Shown here: positions 48,911 through 61,427 of the stretch, one piece after another
Layout of the letters: each line of letters opens with the position of its first letter
Numbering within the stretch: the first letter of the stretch is position 1
Assembly (NCBI RefSeq): GCF_008831285.2
Contig: NC_045143.1
Location: 3,357,503 to 3,421,502 of the forward strand
DNA from: Nymphaea colorata
Taxonomy: Eukaryota > Streptophyta > Magnoliopsida > Nymphaeales > Nymphaeaceae
DNA length: 64,000 bases
Direction: 5' to 3'
Made by a program: the position numbers and the translations under genes
Notes under the pieces: generated by a model
Databases searched by the model: none
What the model saw: only the letters and a program-made list of their open reading frames with translations
What the model was told of the DNA's origin: nothing

Positions 48911-51224
48911 ACCCCCGAACCTTACCACGTGAAAATCACATAGAAGCACTAAAACAAATTGATTTTCCAAACCTTACCCATGCGAAAATCATTAAACTAA
49001 AATTGACGAATAAACTTGATGATCATGATGATGATTTACCATAACTTTAAAACCCAAACTAAGGAAAACAAGCCGAGGGTGGAACATTCCCCACAAAAGT
49101 ATATTTGAAGAGAACATCTATTGTAAAACCAAATCCAACACTGTCGCATATGCTCCTCCCTCTCATGCTTCACCTCTCTCAGCATATGCAGTACTTGTAT
49201 GCTTAACAAGAAAAAAGAAAGAGAAAGATTTGCAAATGCAAAGAATAGCGATTGTCGTTGAACTCTAAACAGTTTCATTTGCCATAGTGACTCTAAAAAC
49301 CAGAGTATAAGATGATACCCAAAATAAATTGTCCAGTTCTTCAAAGAACAGCAATGATGCAATTCAAAAAACAAACGGTGCACAATATCTGAGAGCAAGA
49401 ATACCTCTGGTATCGATGATTACGATGCTCTTAGAAAATACTAGATCCGTAACTCCTAGACCGCCACAATAAAAAGGAAAAAGAAAAGATAACCCGCTTT
49501 GGAGGTAATCCTTCGGTTGGATAGCAAAAGAGAGAGAGAAAGAAAGAAAAGTCATTTGCTGTAAGTAAGACTGCCTAAAGAAAAGTTGGAAGATGTCTTG
49601 TAATGAAAGCAAAAACTTTAACGTGGTTTTCCACTACCGAAGGCACCAATGGCCTTAAGGATCATAGTGTTTGATTTGATATTTATACTCTCTCTTCACA
49701 ATAATCTCTAGGAATATCTTTGATTTTCTTTACAACTTTGGGTCGCCAAATTTCTTTGATAATAGCGATGCAATTATTATTTTTGTTTGTTTCTTTATTT
49801 TTATAGATATCATTTCCTTATAGGTTGCAAAATTATCGTCAACAATAATAACATTTCTTTTGTTGAGCAAAAATATTTTTCGTAACATCATTATTGTTAG
49901 ATTTTATATTTTAACTCTCAGGTTACAATAAGGTCAAGAAACTTCATTTTTTTGCAAATTCACATGGATGACCATGCTCATTGATAACAATGTTTTTATT
50001 ATTTTTATAACATCTTTGCTTTCATAGATGTCGTTCTCTTATAAGTCACCACATTATCCTTAACAATAATAATGTTTCTTTTATTGAGAAGGTTGTTTTT
50101 ACAACGTTAAATCATTTGCATAACACTCTCCATTTTCATCTCTAAGACATGCTTGAAAAATCTAAAAGATCATATTTGATATTTTAAATTTCAAATATTG
50201 ATAATGATTTCAAATTATTTAGTGAAAAAATTCGATAATTGCATCATATATTCATAATTGTTGATTTAAGTCAGCAGAAGAACGATCAATGTATGAGAAT
50301 AGAAATCCACACATAATATAAACCACTATTTTAAGGGAAATGGCACATATAGAATTTACAGACATAAGAAACTAAAGGTTTTCTTTCAAAAGAGCAATCA
50401 AAGAACAAGACACCACCGAATGCACATCAAACGTCCAGCCAGTTTGAGTAAATAAGTCTACTTTGGACTTGCTATTTACAAAGTAGTAAAACTTCAAATG
50501 GGTTTCAGCAATGCATATTGCCAATACAATGCAAGGAACCCATTAAAGGTTCAATTTGCATAAACAATTACAAAAAGTTCAATAAAAATTAAAGCAGCCA
50601 ACAACCCACTGCCTCGAGCCAAGCCCAAAATCTAAACCCAAACTCTGTCCAAGTGTACAAGGGATGCCAACCTCGACACATGTGTGGTTCGATATATTAT
50701 GCATATCTAGAACCTAGTTCTTTTGGTTCGCGTCTTTCATCTTCAGACACGAAAAGTGTGTTTGACAATTAACCTCATATTTTAGTTCCAAAGCTCATCT
50801 GGCTAAGATCCCTTTTATGTGGAGATGCACAGTGGAAACAAACACTGAATTAACTACTATGTGAAAAAAGAGGATTTGTTTCCCAAGCACTTACGGCAAA
50901 AACATCGGATTTTATGTTTTGGTGCCAAAAACAGTTTGTGGCAATTTGTTCTAAAGTTAGTGAATTTTTGTAAAACATTGTAATACAATATTTTATGAGT
51001 ATGCTTCATTCTTTAAAACAAAGTTATGAAACCATAAAAATTGAGCACTTAGGCCTGCAACACTTTTTAGCATATTTGATTTGTTTTAGCAACATTGAAA
51101 CAAGTAGTTTTAATTTGCAAGGTAAGTCTTACAATAATAAATCAGAGAAGTGCTTATGGACAAGGGCAAAGTAAAGGGCCTCCCTTAAGATTTTTGAAAA
51201 ATAAGATGTTAGATGTTGGTGGAA
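48911..51224. other. Spacer between the inverted repeat copies, no gene seen
   Basis: AT-rich DNA without a recognisable transposase or other coding sequence. It includes a diverged direct duplication of ~220-bp period (see 49790-50110). Confidence 0.45.
49790..50110. repeat. Diverged tandem duplication, period about 220 bp
   Basis: The order ATAGAT-TC-TT, CTTATA-GT, ATTATC, AACAATAATAA-TTTCTTTT and ATTGAG occurs at about 49803-49868 and again at 50024-50090. Substitutions throughout indicate an old duplication. Confidence 0.65.
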
Positions 51225-51458
51225 GGCTGGATTCTCAATGAAAATTCTGAAAGAGTCATAAAACAAATTTTTTCTTAATATTGATTGGTACGCTAAGCCA
51301 ATCTGATCTCAAACTTCTTCTTTTTTCAAAATGAAAAATTTGCAGCAATATCGAATTTTATGTTTCATAGCTGTAGACGGTATGAACATTGTTCAGTTAT
51401 TTTGGCCTCGTATCTGAACTCTAGCAATGCAAGAAGGACCAATCTGTTTCATTCCTAT
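51225..51458 (-). repeat. Right copy of the ~230-bp inverted repeat pair
   Basis: Reverse complement of 48676-48910 (shared GGCTGGATTCTCAATG..., AGCTGTAGACGGTATGAACA-type blocks). Together the copies frame 2.3 kb and could be remnants of long terminal inverted repeats or a local inverted duplication. Confidence 0.85.
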
Positions 51459-52078
51459 TTCTGCTTCAAGTTTTCTCCAACTCTTCAAACCGAGCAACAG
51501 TTCAAATCTTGCTTTGCAGTAGGAATTTCCTGCCATAAAAAAACTAGGGATACGCTTGCAGTTGTATATTAAATATGACATAAATGCATATATAAATTTG
51601 TACACTAATGGCGGGATGATTTGTTTACTCTGGTTAGTCAGGTTAGTTTCCAAGAGAAAAATCAAGTGTACTATTTTTGGATGGGTTTTTTTTGTAACAT
51701 TGATAATAAAGAAGGTTTCCTGAAAAAGGTACAAAATCCCAGTCTTCCCGAACATGCCTAGTAACGTTGGTTATATATATTATGTGCTTCTTGTGTAATC
51801 TAATCTTACAAATACGATGTTAAGAGTGATTTGATATGCAATCGATATTAGGTTAATTCTTTTGAGCTTACACGTACGTTCTTAATAATAAAAAATTTAA
51901 CTACTTTTGTAACATCAAAATTTTAATAGTATAAAAAGCAATATTTTCCACAAGAATATGAAAAATATTTTGAATTAGTGCATGATTTATATTAAAGTAG
52001 TATATACAATTATATTAGCATTTTTATATTTTGTCTAAAAATGTTTTAAAAAATTCAGTTGTTCGATTTTTGTTTCAT

Positions 52079-52080
<2 letters not shown>
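51459..52080. other. Intergenic, no gene seen
   Basis: AT-rich sequence with no feature recognised. Confidence 0.5.

Positions 52081-52157
<77 letters not shown>
52081..52157. repeat. Long (AT)n microsatellite
   Basis: About 38 uninterrupted AT units, the longest simple repeat in the window. It is a self-complementary tract that is prone to length change and to assembly error. Confidence 0.97.
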
Positions 52158-52158
<1 letters not shown>

Positions 52159-54416
52159 CAGAGCTACATATAATCTGGTGAGGGCAGTCGCCCACGCTAG
52201 CAATAAAATTTTTATTTATTTTTATATATTTTTACATACATTTTTTTACAACTAATTATTTATTTATATATGTTGCGCCTCTTAAGAAATGAGAATTTTT
52301 ATAAGAGCCAAAAAATTCTACCTCCACTATATATATATTGGATATAAATTATTTTCTCCGTCTTTTATAAGAGTGAAACGACGCATATAAATTATTCCAA
52401 GTACTGATATATTATTCTCATCGTCTAAAAGTTGACAGAGGTGATCATGATGTGGTCATTTTGCAATTTTATATCTCCGTTTCTCCACCACACAAATTTT
52501 GTGATTCAAAGCCAACATCTTATCGTTAATTGCAGAAAGAACCCTACTTATATTCCATGGACCTCCACTATAAGCCTCTATATGAAACCACCAAATGAAA
52601 CCTGTTGCTCGTATTGGTCACCAAGTAAGATGATCAAACCCAGCGGCTCAACCATATTTGTTATTGTTGTCTGTATATACGCTTACGAAATTTATTTTTT
52701 CTACTTTATTTATTTGTCGTTGCTGTTTATATATACGCCTACAAAATTTATTTTATTTACATAATGATACTTTATTTTTTCTACTTTATTTGTCGTTGTT
52801 TATATATATATATATATGAGAATGCCTAGACACTTCTAGTTCCACCACTATAATACTTTTCAATGCTTTTCTACTTTTCAATAAATTATCTCAAATTAAT
52901 TAATAATATTTTAATTTCACAAATGCTTGCGGAGAAAGAGCAAGTATGAGTGCACCTAGGTCCCGGCTTTGGTTGCTTGGCCAAGGAGCAAAGCGCTAGC
53001 CGCGAAGGTTGTGCTTTAGGATAGAACCACTGCGTGCTAGGCAGCGGTTCTTTGGTCGGAGCACCACTATTCCCCACGCTAGCTCTTCGTGCATGAACAA
53101 AGCTGCCCACTTCAAGGCCACCTTACCAAGATGTCATGAAACAACCATTATCCGTGTGATCTCAACAATGACATTTCATTTCACTTTTGGTCAGCATTTT
53201 GAACGATTTGTTTTACTTGAATCAGTGACCTTTGAATCAATGACCTTCATTATCATCAATGAAAATGAAATTCCTCCCTCATAAGGGTATTTTTAATTTT
53301 TTTTTATAAAATAATAAGTATTTTAAACATTTTACTTCTTCACAATCCCTTTTTACGGTTTTAAAAAGTTTTTTATTTTAATGAGAGTATTTGGTCGATG
53401 TCCATACTTTTTGGTGCACATAACAAGCTTAGTCCTTGTGGAGGATTGAACATCTCTCACATATTGTCTTCGTATGCGGCTGTTCTTTAGGTTTTGCATG
53501 TGATTCTAAGAATCCTAATCACTCTCCTTACTCACACACATATATATATATGATCATTTTTTGGTAGAAACCATAGCAACAGCCTGACCCTTTAAGTATG
53601 ATACCTAAAATGTGTTTTTTAGTCTAACACTGCCCACATGATCTTATGAATAGGTTGATGCAAAATATATGCTATGTCAATCATTTTTTGGGTTTTAATG
53701 CTGTCTTTGTAGTAAGCAAAAATGAATGGCTCTCTCTGTTAGCATCAGTTGAGTTTTTGCAATGAAAGTATGTGCGACAAATAGCTAAATGTTATTAACA
53801 ACGAAAACTGTGATAGTATAACAATTTAGCAACGACACATTACTAACGTTCCTATTTTTTTTTCTGAAAATAAATTTGAAGCTCCTCAAATTGGTGCCAT
53901 CCTATTAAATTTCAAACCCCAAAACCCTTGTCGAAGCAAACATTACAAAAATGCAAGATACATCATTTAAGATAGGAACAACAAATGCGAAATCACACGC
54001 ATCATTCAATTGGGTAAAATGAGTTTATGTCTTAGATAAATCAGGAAAAGCCACAAGACCAGATGATGGAGAATCCATCCTACAAATTTCTTGTTATCAT
54101 GTATAACCCACACAGTAGATCTCTGCTCACATTGACAATGAAGTAGTAGCCGACCTGCAAATTCAAGTAATAGAAAAAGCTGGATTAGTCACTTGGAGAA
54201 GAGCAGAATGCCAGTAAGGAATACAAATACTCTATCCTATTCTTCTCTGGTCAAGGCTTAATTCCAAATCAGATTAGATGTCATTTTTATATCCGGATCC
54301 GATTCTAATTCTTAATCAGATGCCAAAATGTTTTCCATATCCTATTTTTAATGCAGTTTGCTTGGATATTGGATCTATACCGGATGATTCTTCCGGCATT
54401 ACCACTTGTCACAAAC
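52158..54416. other. Intergenic, no gene seen
   Basis: Mostly AT-rich. A slightly GC-richer patch at 52940-53110 gives a 74-codon minus-strand frame without a domain. A GATTCGGAT-family fragment lies near 54265-54390. Confidence 0.45.
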
Positions 54417-54424
54417 CTCTTCAT

Positions 54425-54723
54425 TAAGGGTGGGCATAGGGCCGGGTCGGCCTGGGCCCGGCCCATTTAAAATTAAAAAATATTTTTTAATTATAAAATA
54501 AATTTTTAAATATAAAATAGATTTATTAATAATAAATATATATTATTGAAACAAAAAAAATTAAAAAAATTAATTTTTTAATCTAAACATGCTAAACATG
54601 GTGGGCCGGGCTGACCTGGGCCAGCCTATCGGGCCCCGGCCCTGCCAGGGCCAGGTTCTCCCCGGCCCAAGCCCGGGCCCAATCGTGCCTGGCAGGGCCA
54701 GGCCGGCCTGACGCCCACCCTTA
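54425..54723. mobile_element. hAT MITE with perfect 8-bp target duplication
   Basis: The element begins TAAGGGTGGGC and ends GCCCACCCTTA, flanked on both sides by CTCTTCAT (54417-54424 and 54724-54731). It is 299 bp: two GC-rich subterminal zones dense in GGGCCGGGC/GGCCTGGGC motifs around an AT-only middle. The 8-bp duplication and TAGGGGTGGGCA-like ends fit hAT. The intact duplication suggests a fairly recent insertion. Confidence 0.88.
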
Positions 54724-54731
54724 CTCTTCAT

Positions 54732-55020
54732 CCCATCCCAAGCTGTAAACTCTCTTGCAATTGCGGCCCCTGCCTCCTTAATTTCTACTCCCATGACTGC
54801 CCTATTCCCATTGTTAATGGTACACCATCCAATTAACCTATTGTAGGCTTGAGACATGAAACCGTTTATGTAGACACCTCTGTGCACACAAAAAAAATGC
54901 GCACAAGGATGTGTAATTACCAAAAAAGGGTTATGGAAAAAGTGAAAGTCTAAATGTATAATTTTTTATAAAAAAGATGAAAATGCCTCAATCCCTCATT
55001 TTTTTTCTTCAATGTATTTA
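54732..55020. other. Intergenic, possible coding relic
   Basis: On the minus strand a stretch open for ~70 codons (INNGNRAVMGVEIKEAGAAI among others) runs up to the MITE. Its composition looks protein-like but I recognise no family, and there is no splice or start context. Confidence 0.2.
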
Positions 55021-55382
55021 AGCCTGGGCATTGGGCCGGACCGGGCCTGATAAAGAGTCGCGCTCATGTTGGTCCGACAACCGAAACTCGGGTCCAGGCC
55101 CAACCTGACACATAAAACTTAAGCTCGAGCCCAGACTGGGTCCGACCCAATTACATTAAAAATACATATTTTTAATATAAAATAATATATTAATATAATT
55201 AATTGTAATAAAATATTATAATTATATGTAAAAATTAATAAAATATGTATCAAAAAAATATTATTGGACCCACCTGGACGGGCCCAATAGTTGATCAGGC
55301 CAACCCTGTGCCCTTTTATCCGAGCACAGGCTTGGGCCCGAGTTGATCCGGGTACCTGCTGGCGCCTCGCTCAGTCCCGAGG
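55021..55382. mobile_element. GGGCCGG-type hAT-like MITE with degenerate target duplication
   Basis: It begins AAGCCTGGGCATTGGGCCGG and ends CAGTCCCGAGGCTT. The middle is AT-only and both sides are rich in GGCCC motifs, as in the 54425 element. The flanking octamers AATGTATT and AGTGTATG agree at six of eight positions, so any duplication has decayed. Exact ends are uncertain by a base or two. Confidence 0.6.
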
Positions 55383-55568
55383 CTTAGTGTATGTGCATAT
55401 TTGTGCATGCACAGGGGTATGCATATAACTCGATCTCGTTGAGACAATACCGGTTGGCACGTGTAACAAGCATGTTGAGTTAAAAGCCCGAAAGATTAAA
55501 AACAATACAAGTATGCACTTACAACAAAACAGGAGACTGGTGCAGGCTAAGATACGATCTTCTCTTCT

Positions 55569-57277
55569 TCAGCGTCGGCCTTTGCCCTTCGAACTACTAG
55601 CGCACTCCTCAACTGCTTTCTTTAGACTCGCGTGGAGGCCTTTAGCGTGATCATGGAACTCCAGAAATAAATTTCTTTGTTCCAGGCTGTTGTTGAATTC
55701 CGGAGTTCCCTTACGAACTATTTTTATGCTTTGAGGAACACGATCACTTGGAACTTCTTTACTTTTGAGTACATTTTTCATTTCCTAAAACACATAAAAA
55801 GTGAAACAATCAAACAACCAACAAAAGGTTGCATTCGACTTGTGAAAATGCATAACACGTAAGTTCAGATCAGGAAGTATTACTAGGCCTTGGATCAGGA
55901 TCATACCAATATAAATTGTTTTATCTTATTTCTTAATAAACTGATTTTTTTTTAAATACAAAACAATGGGGCTTTCTTACCTATAGATGCTGCTTTTATT
56001 AAGATCATTAATCTGAAGAAAGAGTCATGAACATCTTAACAAAGATATAGACATCAAAGGCATCAAGAGTTTAGTTGCAGGAACACTATGCAAGTGTTTC
56101 ATTAAATGTACACGAAAGATTAGAATAGATTCATGGAGTCTGGAGCCATGGAACAAGTGTCTTATGAATCTACTTTAACCTTTTGATCAAATTCATGAAA
56201 CACTTATAAAATGTACTTGCTATCAAACACCCTCTAAGAGACTGTTTGGTAATGAAAACAGTTTCTAATTGTTCAATGAATGTGCTACAAAGATTGAGGA
56301 TACAATTATCTCCAATCTAAAAAAAAAAGAGTTTTAGAACACATAAATACGAATTACATTTGGAACACCAAATAAGAAAACTCAAATCTAACCTTCGGAT
56401 CTAGCCCTAGCTCGCCATATATCGCTTTTGGTTTCCCGTATTTGTGCTCTATTATCACCAATGGCCTGCAAAATCATTATTCTCATGTATGCAGTGAAAT
56501 CTTAATAGGCTCAAAAATGTATGCAATAAGGAAAACAATGAAGCAATATGACGGAAAGATGTTATAAGAATTTCATCAATTGCTGCAGCAGGCTTTCTCT
56601 TCCACATAAGAGGAACCAAATACTGCCATATTTGAAACTTAAATTACAAATAGCATGTAAAAGCCACAAAGCTTATAGGTCAGCCAATGCTTCCTCTCTC
56701 TACTGCAGGCATCATTTGCTGGTGCAAAGAAGTCGCTGGTGCCGGCCGTCTAGAGAGTGAGTTGCATGCGCCGATCAGCCGATGCTTCCTCTTTTCTTAC
56801 TTTTCCTTTCTTGCTCTCACTAAAGTTTTCTTTTTCTTTATAAAATTTTACACAACGTGACCTGACTGAGTGGCCGAGTCAAGTCGCTGACCGGACCATT
56901 TGCCAATTCTAGTCCGAGTCACGGGTTTGCCATCCTTGGGAAATGCTTAAAACAGCTCCTAAACTCAGTACCTCCAAGTTTGGTATCCATCTAAAGCATC
57001 TAGGCAGAAAAAAATCCTTTGACACTAGTTACCTGCCACTAGCAGCTGTGACGATGAGGTAATTTAGATCTTCTGTGAAACGATACACCTTTTTGTAAGC
57101 TTCTTCGCCTTCTAACAAGAGAGCTGCTCTAGTAAAACCGTGGGTTGATTGCGCAGGCACCATAACTGCACTACATTGGACAGATGCATGATGAGATATG
57201 AAGTCGGAGATGTCTGATGCAGACAAACCACGTTCCACATTGTCAATCACAAGGCAGTGAACTGTCATTGTTTCCAA
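55569..57277 (-). CDS. Small protein with a probable RRM-like fold, function unknown
   Basis: Three exons in transcript order, 57277-57033, 56465-56393 and 55784-55569, have correct GT/AG sites and matching phases and give 177 aa. Residues 4-85 read as an alternating strand/helix pattern (TVHCLVIDNVERGLSASDIS, then CSAVMVP, TRAALLLEGEEAYKKVYRF, LNYLIVTAA) compatible with an RRM, though classical aromatic RNP1 residues are not obvious. A conserved-looking block follows (PLVIIEHKYGKPKAIYGELG), then a Lys/Arg-rich, helical C-terminus ending KGKGRR. The size and layout recall AIPP1/EDM3, a small RRM protein of the Arabidopsis ASI1 complex, but that is a guess from memory. Bases just upstream of the ATG contain TGCAG, so a 5'UTR intron is likely. 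Confidence 0.62.
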
Positions 57278-60200
57278 CTATTTCTCTGTCAATTGCTGCA
57301 CCCTGAAGGGGACAAAATCGTCAGCACAAGAACAAAAATAACAAACTATAATGAAGAAGCTAACAGTATCTTTGCTTGAACCAAACGAACAGTTTCTCTT
57401 TTTTTTTCAACTGTTGTGTGGGCAAAATACAAAGGAGTCGGCCACAATTTAGTCATGATTTTAATAATATCTTTCCTCAGAAAATAGAGATTTCTATAAA
57501 AAATTCAAGTGAATAGGCACATAAATGGATAAAAGTGGCATGTTTAGTATATAATTAGTTTTGTAGGAATATCTCATCAAGACCCTCCCCTGCTTGTCCT
57601 ATCCAAACAACATATGAACAAGAAGAAATAAGGGAAGACAGAATATGAGACCCAAAATATGTATTAGTGGGTGAGCAGGAGAAGTATTTTATCTTGCCGC
57701 TCAACAAAAACTCTCAACTCTCCACCCTTCCCCCTATCTACCTATGGTACTAGGCATGCTTTCAATGGGTCGTGACAATGCTCTCGTTATACTTCAACTT
57801 ACATATCGGTGTTTTCTTTTCGCCACATAAAAAGTTGATACCTTGAGAATTCAAAATAGACACTGACCGCCTACTAGTTCTTGCGACATCCATTGTGCCA
57901 TAGCCCTTCCTTGGAAATATGACCCAAAATACATTGTTCTGCCTTCAATCAATTGGAGATTTGAAAACAAGTGGGAGAAAGAAGCATTCTCTTAAGCAAT
58001 GCTAAAGATCATTAACAAAAAAAAAAAAAAGGATGACATTCTTCAACATGGCCCATGTAATCACTCCTTTAATGTATATGTATGAATGAATATCTATATG
58101 CACTATAAATAGTCCTTGATTTTGGAGTTCCTTGTAGAAAATTGAGTATTACAATTTATTTAAGACTAAATGCATTAGACTGTTCTACCACTAGCCAAAA
58201 CAGTAGGTTAGTTCAAGTGCAATTATAATATTTTATTATCTAAATGTTTTTCTTGTCCAATTGCTTAGCTAGGTCTTCATGGTACGCATGCCTATTTATA
58301 ATTCTAACACAAACCATAACATATGTAAAACAAAATTCCTAAAATAAAGAAATTGTGTTTATCTGGATTGAATATTGTGGTAAGTGAAAAGTTTTCCTTA
58401 GTGCCAACTGCTTTTTAGAACGAAAATAATTGAATGAATATGTATCCATATGAATGAAAAACACTTGTCAAAATAAATGACAGGCATTGAAAAAAATCAA
58501 CTTTCATGACATATCTGGTCATTTCAGGCGTGCAACAGAGAGCAAGCTTACTAACGTGTCGTGTATCTTTCGCATTTGTTCTATCAAATAAAGGAAAGTT
58601 GTTAATGACTTCGGTATACAACAAAACAAATTTTACAAAATGTTTGATCTGATCTATATTGATTTGCGTCCAAGCAAGAAGCAGAGCTTAGCTCAGCCAA
58701 TGATTTACTCATCAAAAAGGATATCGAATAATCTAGAAGCAAAAAAAGCTATAAATTAAAAAAAATTGAGCATGAAGCAAAATGTTAGTGCTGGCCTTAA
58801 TTTTAGCAAACATTTTCAAGTGGTTCCTTCAAGTCATTTAAACTTGAAAACTTCTAATTGCATAAAGAGTAGTAGACGCAGTTACATGGCTTTAGTAAAA
58901 AGAAAAAAAATACAAGCAATCACCCATCTATCGATTTATTATCTATACAAATTTTTTAATAACCCTAAAGCTGGTAAGTGATAATTCGGCATCCATTGAA
59001 AAAACAAAGCAAATATTGACCACAAAAAACTGATTGAACAAGGAGATCAAAGTTAAGAAAAATATAGAACGAAAAGAAAAGAAAAGAAAACCGATTGAGA
59101 ACGTACCAGAAATTAGCACTCTAAAGCGACCGATGTATGGCGTGAGGAAGACATTGAAGCTTGTGTTTTATAGCCAGAGTACGACTTCATATGGTAATTA
59201 TAGATTCAAAATAATTAAAGTGGAATCTATCAAATGAAGCAAATATTGATTAAAAGATCAAAACTTTATATACGTTTCTTTTTTTGACGGAATAGTTACT
59301 TTTTATAAGTTAATTTGATTCATATTTTGTGCCAGAAAATATGCATGTTTTAAAAAATGAGTGGTAAGGAAAAGGAGATATCTTCGTTTCTCTGTTTATC
59401 ATCATCGTTTTTTGAGACAATGAATAGGTTGCATTCAGCTTAGGCCTTGGCCTGCCAGGTAAATTGGTGCCGTTAAATACATCAGCCAATACTATGCCGA
59501 CTTGTTACCCGGCTCGGTCAATGTTTGCATCTCTCAAAAATATTTTTTTTTGGAGTGCTCCAAAAAGTAGAGGTTTTATTTAAATGAGAAATCTCAACCC
59601 CAACCACTCATTCTCACGTGCATTTGCTTGTTAATTAGCAAAACTTAATACATCATGCATGAGCATCATCTCAAACATAAATGATAAGTAAAGTAATATA
59701 GCAAGTATATTTTTGAAAAAAAAAGAAAAAATAAAATTTGTTTCGCTTTGCTCATATTTTGGGTGCATTCAAGATGTAGCTCACGATTCTAGATAAGAAA
59801 TCATTTAAGCTTTCTTGCATGACCATGAGAAGGTGATAAAAGAAAATAAAAAAAAATGAAAATAAGGACTACATACCTCGAATATAGATGATGTTAGGTA
59901 ATGAACCTCATCCTTTGAATGATTCTAGGATTGCCTCGGATGGGACTCCAAGATAATGAAAATATCCCTTCAAGAGGTTTCCTCGTGCTCCCTCGAAGAA
60001 TTTGAACTCGAAGAACCTTGCTCCCAAAGTTGGAGAAGATGAAGAAAGGAAGAAGAGAGAAATACAAAAAAAGAGCTAAGGAAAAATCTAGATTTCAAGT
60101 GAAGAAGCAATGAAGGTTCTCCAAAGATTAGCCCATGCCCAACAGAAAGGATTGCGGGGCTTAAAGAGAATTTTGAAGCCAAAATTCAAAATTTGAATTT

Positions 60201-60290
60201 AACAAGTATTTTTGAATAATTTCTATTTTTTTTTAATAAACTTTGACTAAGTGACATTGACCATTAGCCCTGCAAAGACCCATTTAGGGC
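57278..60290. other. Upstream region of the RRM-like gene and intergenic DNA
   Basis: No coding sequence is supported. A minus-strand donor-like TTCGAG/GTATGT near 59880, after a CT-rich stretch (59880-60100), could belong to a distal 5'UTR exon of the gene at 57277; this is speculative. Confidence 0.35.
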
Positions 60291-60535
60291 GTGGGCAGGA
60301 CTAATGCCCACCCAAGATGATCAAAACCAATCCTCAAGGGTCGGTTCACCGGTTTGGCGCCTCAGCGCGGTGCGCGGCCGAGATTGGTCACGCCCACAGT
60401 GCTGTCGCACTACAAGGCATCAGGCGCTGGGGCGTGTCGCTTGACGTGCACACCGCCGTGCTGGCCATTGCGACGCGGGCACAGTCGCGCATGCAAAAGA
60501 GCATGCCCTTGCACCCAGAGGTCGATTTTCTTTAA
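60291..60535. other. GC-rich island without a recognised gene
   Basis: About 245 bases are markedly GC-richer than the flanks and are open in several frames on both strands (the longest, 72 codons, starts at 60317 plus). No domain or transposon end was recognised. It may be a decayed gene fragment or a repeat. Confidence 0.35.
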
Positions 60536-60774
60536 AATAAAAAAATTAAAATAATAAAAAAAAGATGTTTTAATAAGAAGACATAAAACCAATTTTTTGT
60601 ATGTGTATAAAAATAGTTTTTATTGCAAATTGAAGGGGGGGGGGTCGACTATGTTTTAAGGGACTCCATGCTTGTTTTAAATTCAGATTGAGTTTAATTG
60701 GTTGCCAACACGTTCTAATAAGTGAGTTCTATTCAAAAACACGTGTGGTGCGATAACATCAAATTTTGTCGTTT

Positions 60775-60990
60775 TGATGTTGACTTTAGATTTTGAGTTT
60801 GAAATTCTCGATTTGGATCTAAATTTGGGTTTTGAATTTAATTTGGATCCAAAAATTGGATTTTGTATTTGAATCTTGCGTCTAAGGTTGGGTTTTGAAT
60901 TTGAATTTTGTGTTTGGGTTTAGACAAGGGTTTAGAGATTCATTTTGGATTGAATAGTTGCAAATTTATTTTGGTTCTAGGATTGGACTT
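60775..60990. repeat. Degenerate TTTGAATTTGG / GGATTTTGAAT low-complexity repeat
   Basis: Short motifs of the form GGGTTTTGAATTT, TTTGGATCTAAA and TTGTGTTTGGGTTT recur irregularly in ~200 bases. This looks like a decayed minisatellite. Confidence 0.55.
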
Positions 60991-61139
60991 AAGGCCCAAG
61001 AATTAAATTCTGATGAGATAATTGAGATTTAAGTGAAAATGAAATAGACCATTTTTGTAAAAAAATTGAGGTGATAACAGTCAGGTACCAAGCCGAGCCA
61101 GAATCGTTTTGTTTGAAACCTGCTCATCTATGAATCGAG

Positions 61140-61427
61140 ACCTGGGCATTGGGCCGGCCCGATAAGAGTTGGGTTTGGGCTGGCCCAATGCCCAAAACCC
61201 AAGCCTTGGCCCGATACCCGCAACCCAAACTTGGGTCGGTTACAATAAAAAATATTTTTTTAAATATAAAATATTTTTTTACGTATAAAATAATAATGAT
61301 AAATATATTTCAATAAAATAAAAATAATTTTTATTTGTTATTGGGTCTGTCCTTTCGAGCTAGACTCGGGTCTGGTCGGACCAGGTACCAGGTACCCGTT
61401 GGGTACTCGACCCAATCCTCAAGTCTA
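61140..61427. mobile_element. GGGCCGG-type MITE-like element
   Basis: It opens with ACCTGGGCATTGGGCCGGCC, has an AT-only middle (TTTAAATATAAAATATTTTT) and closes with GC-rich GGTACCCGTTGGGTACTCGA. The plan is the same as the 54425 and 55021 elements; the ends and duplication are not clear. Confidence 0.55.

Noticed and set aside
52031-52255. 74-codon frame of Ile/Tyr repeats
   Set aside because: It is translation of the (AT)n microsatellite.
54570-54923. 117-codon minus-strand frame
   Set aside because: Its C-terminal part is the GC-rich end of the hAT MITE; the rest may be a relic but cannot be assigned.
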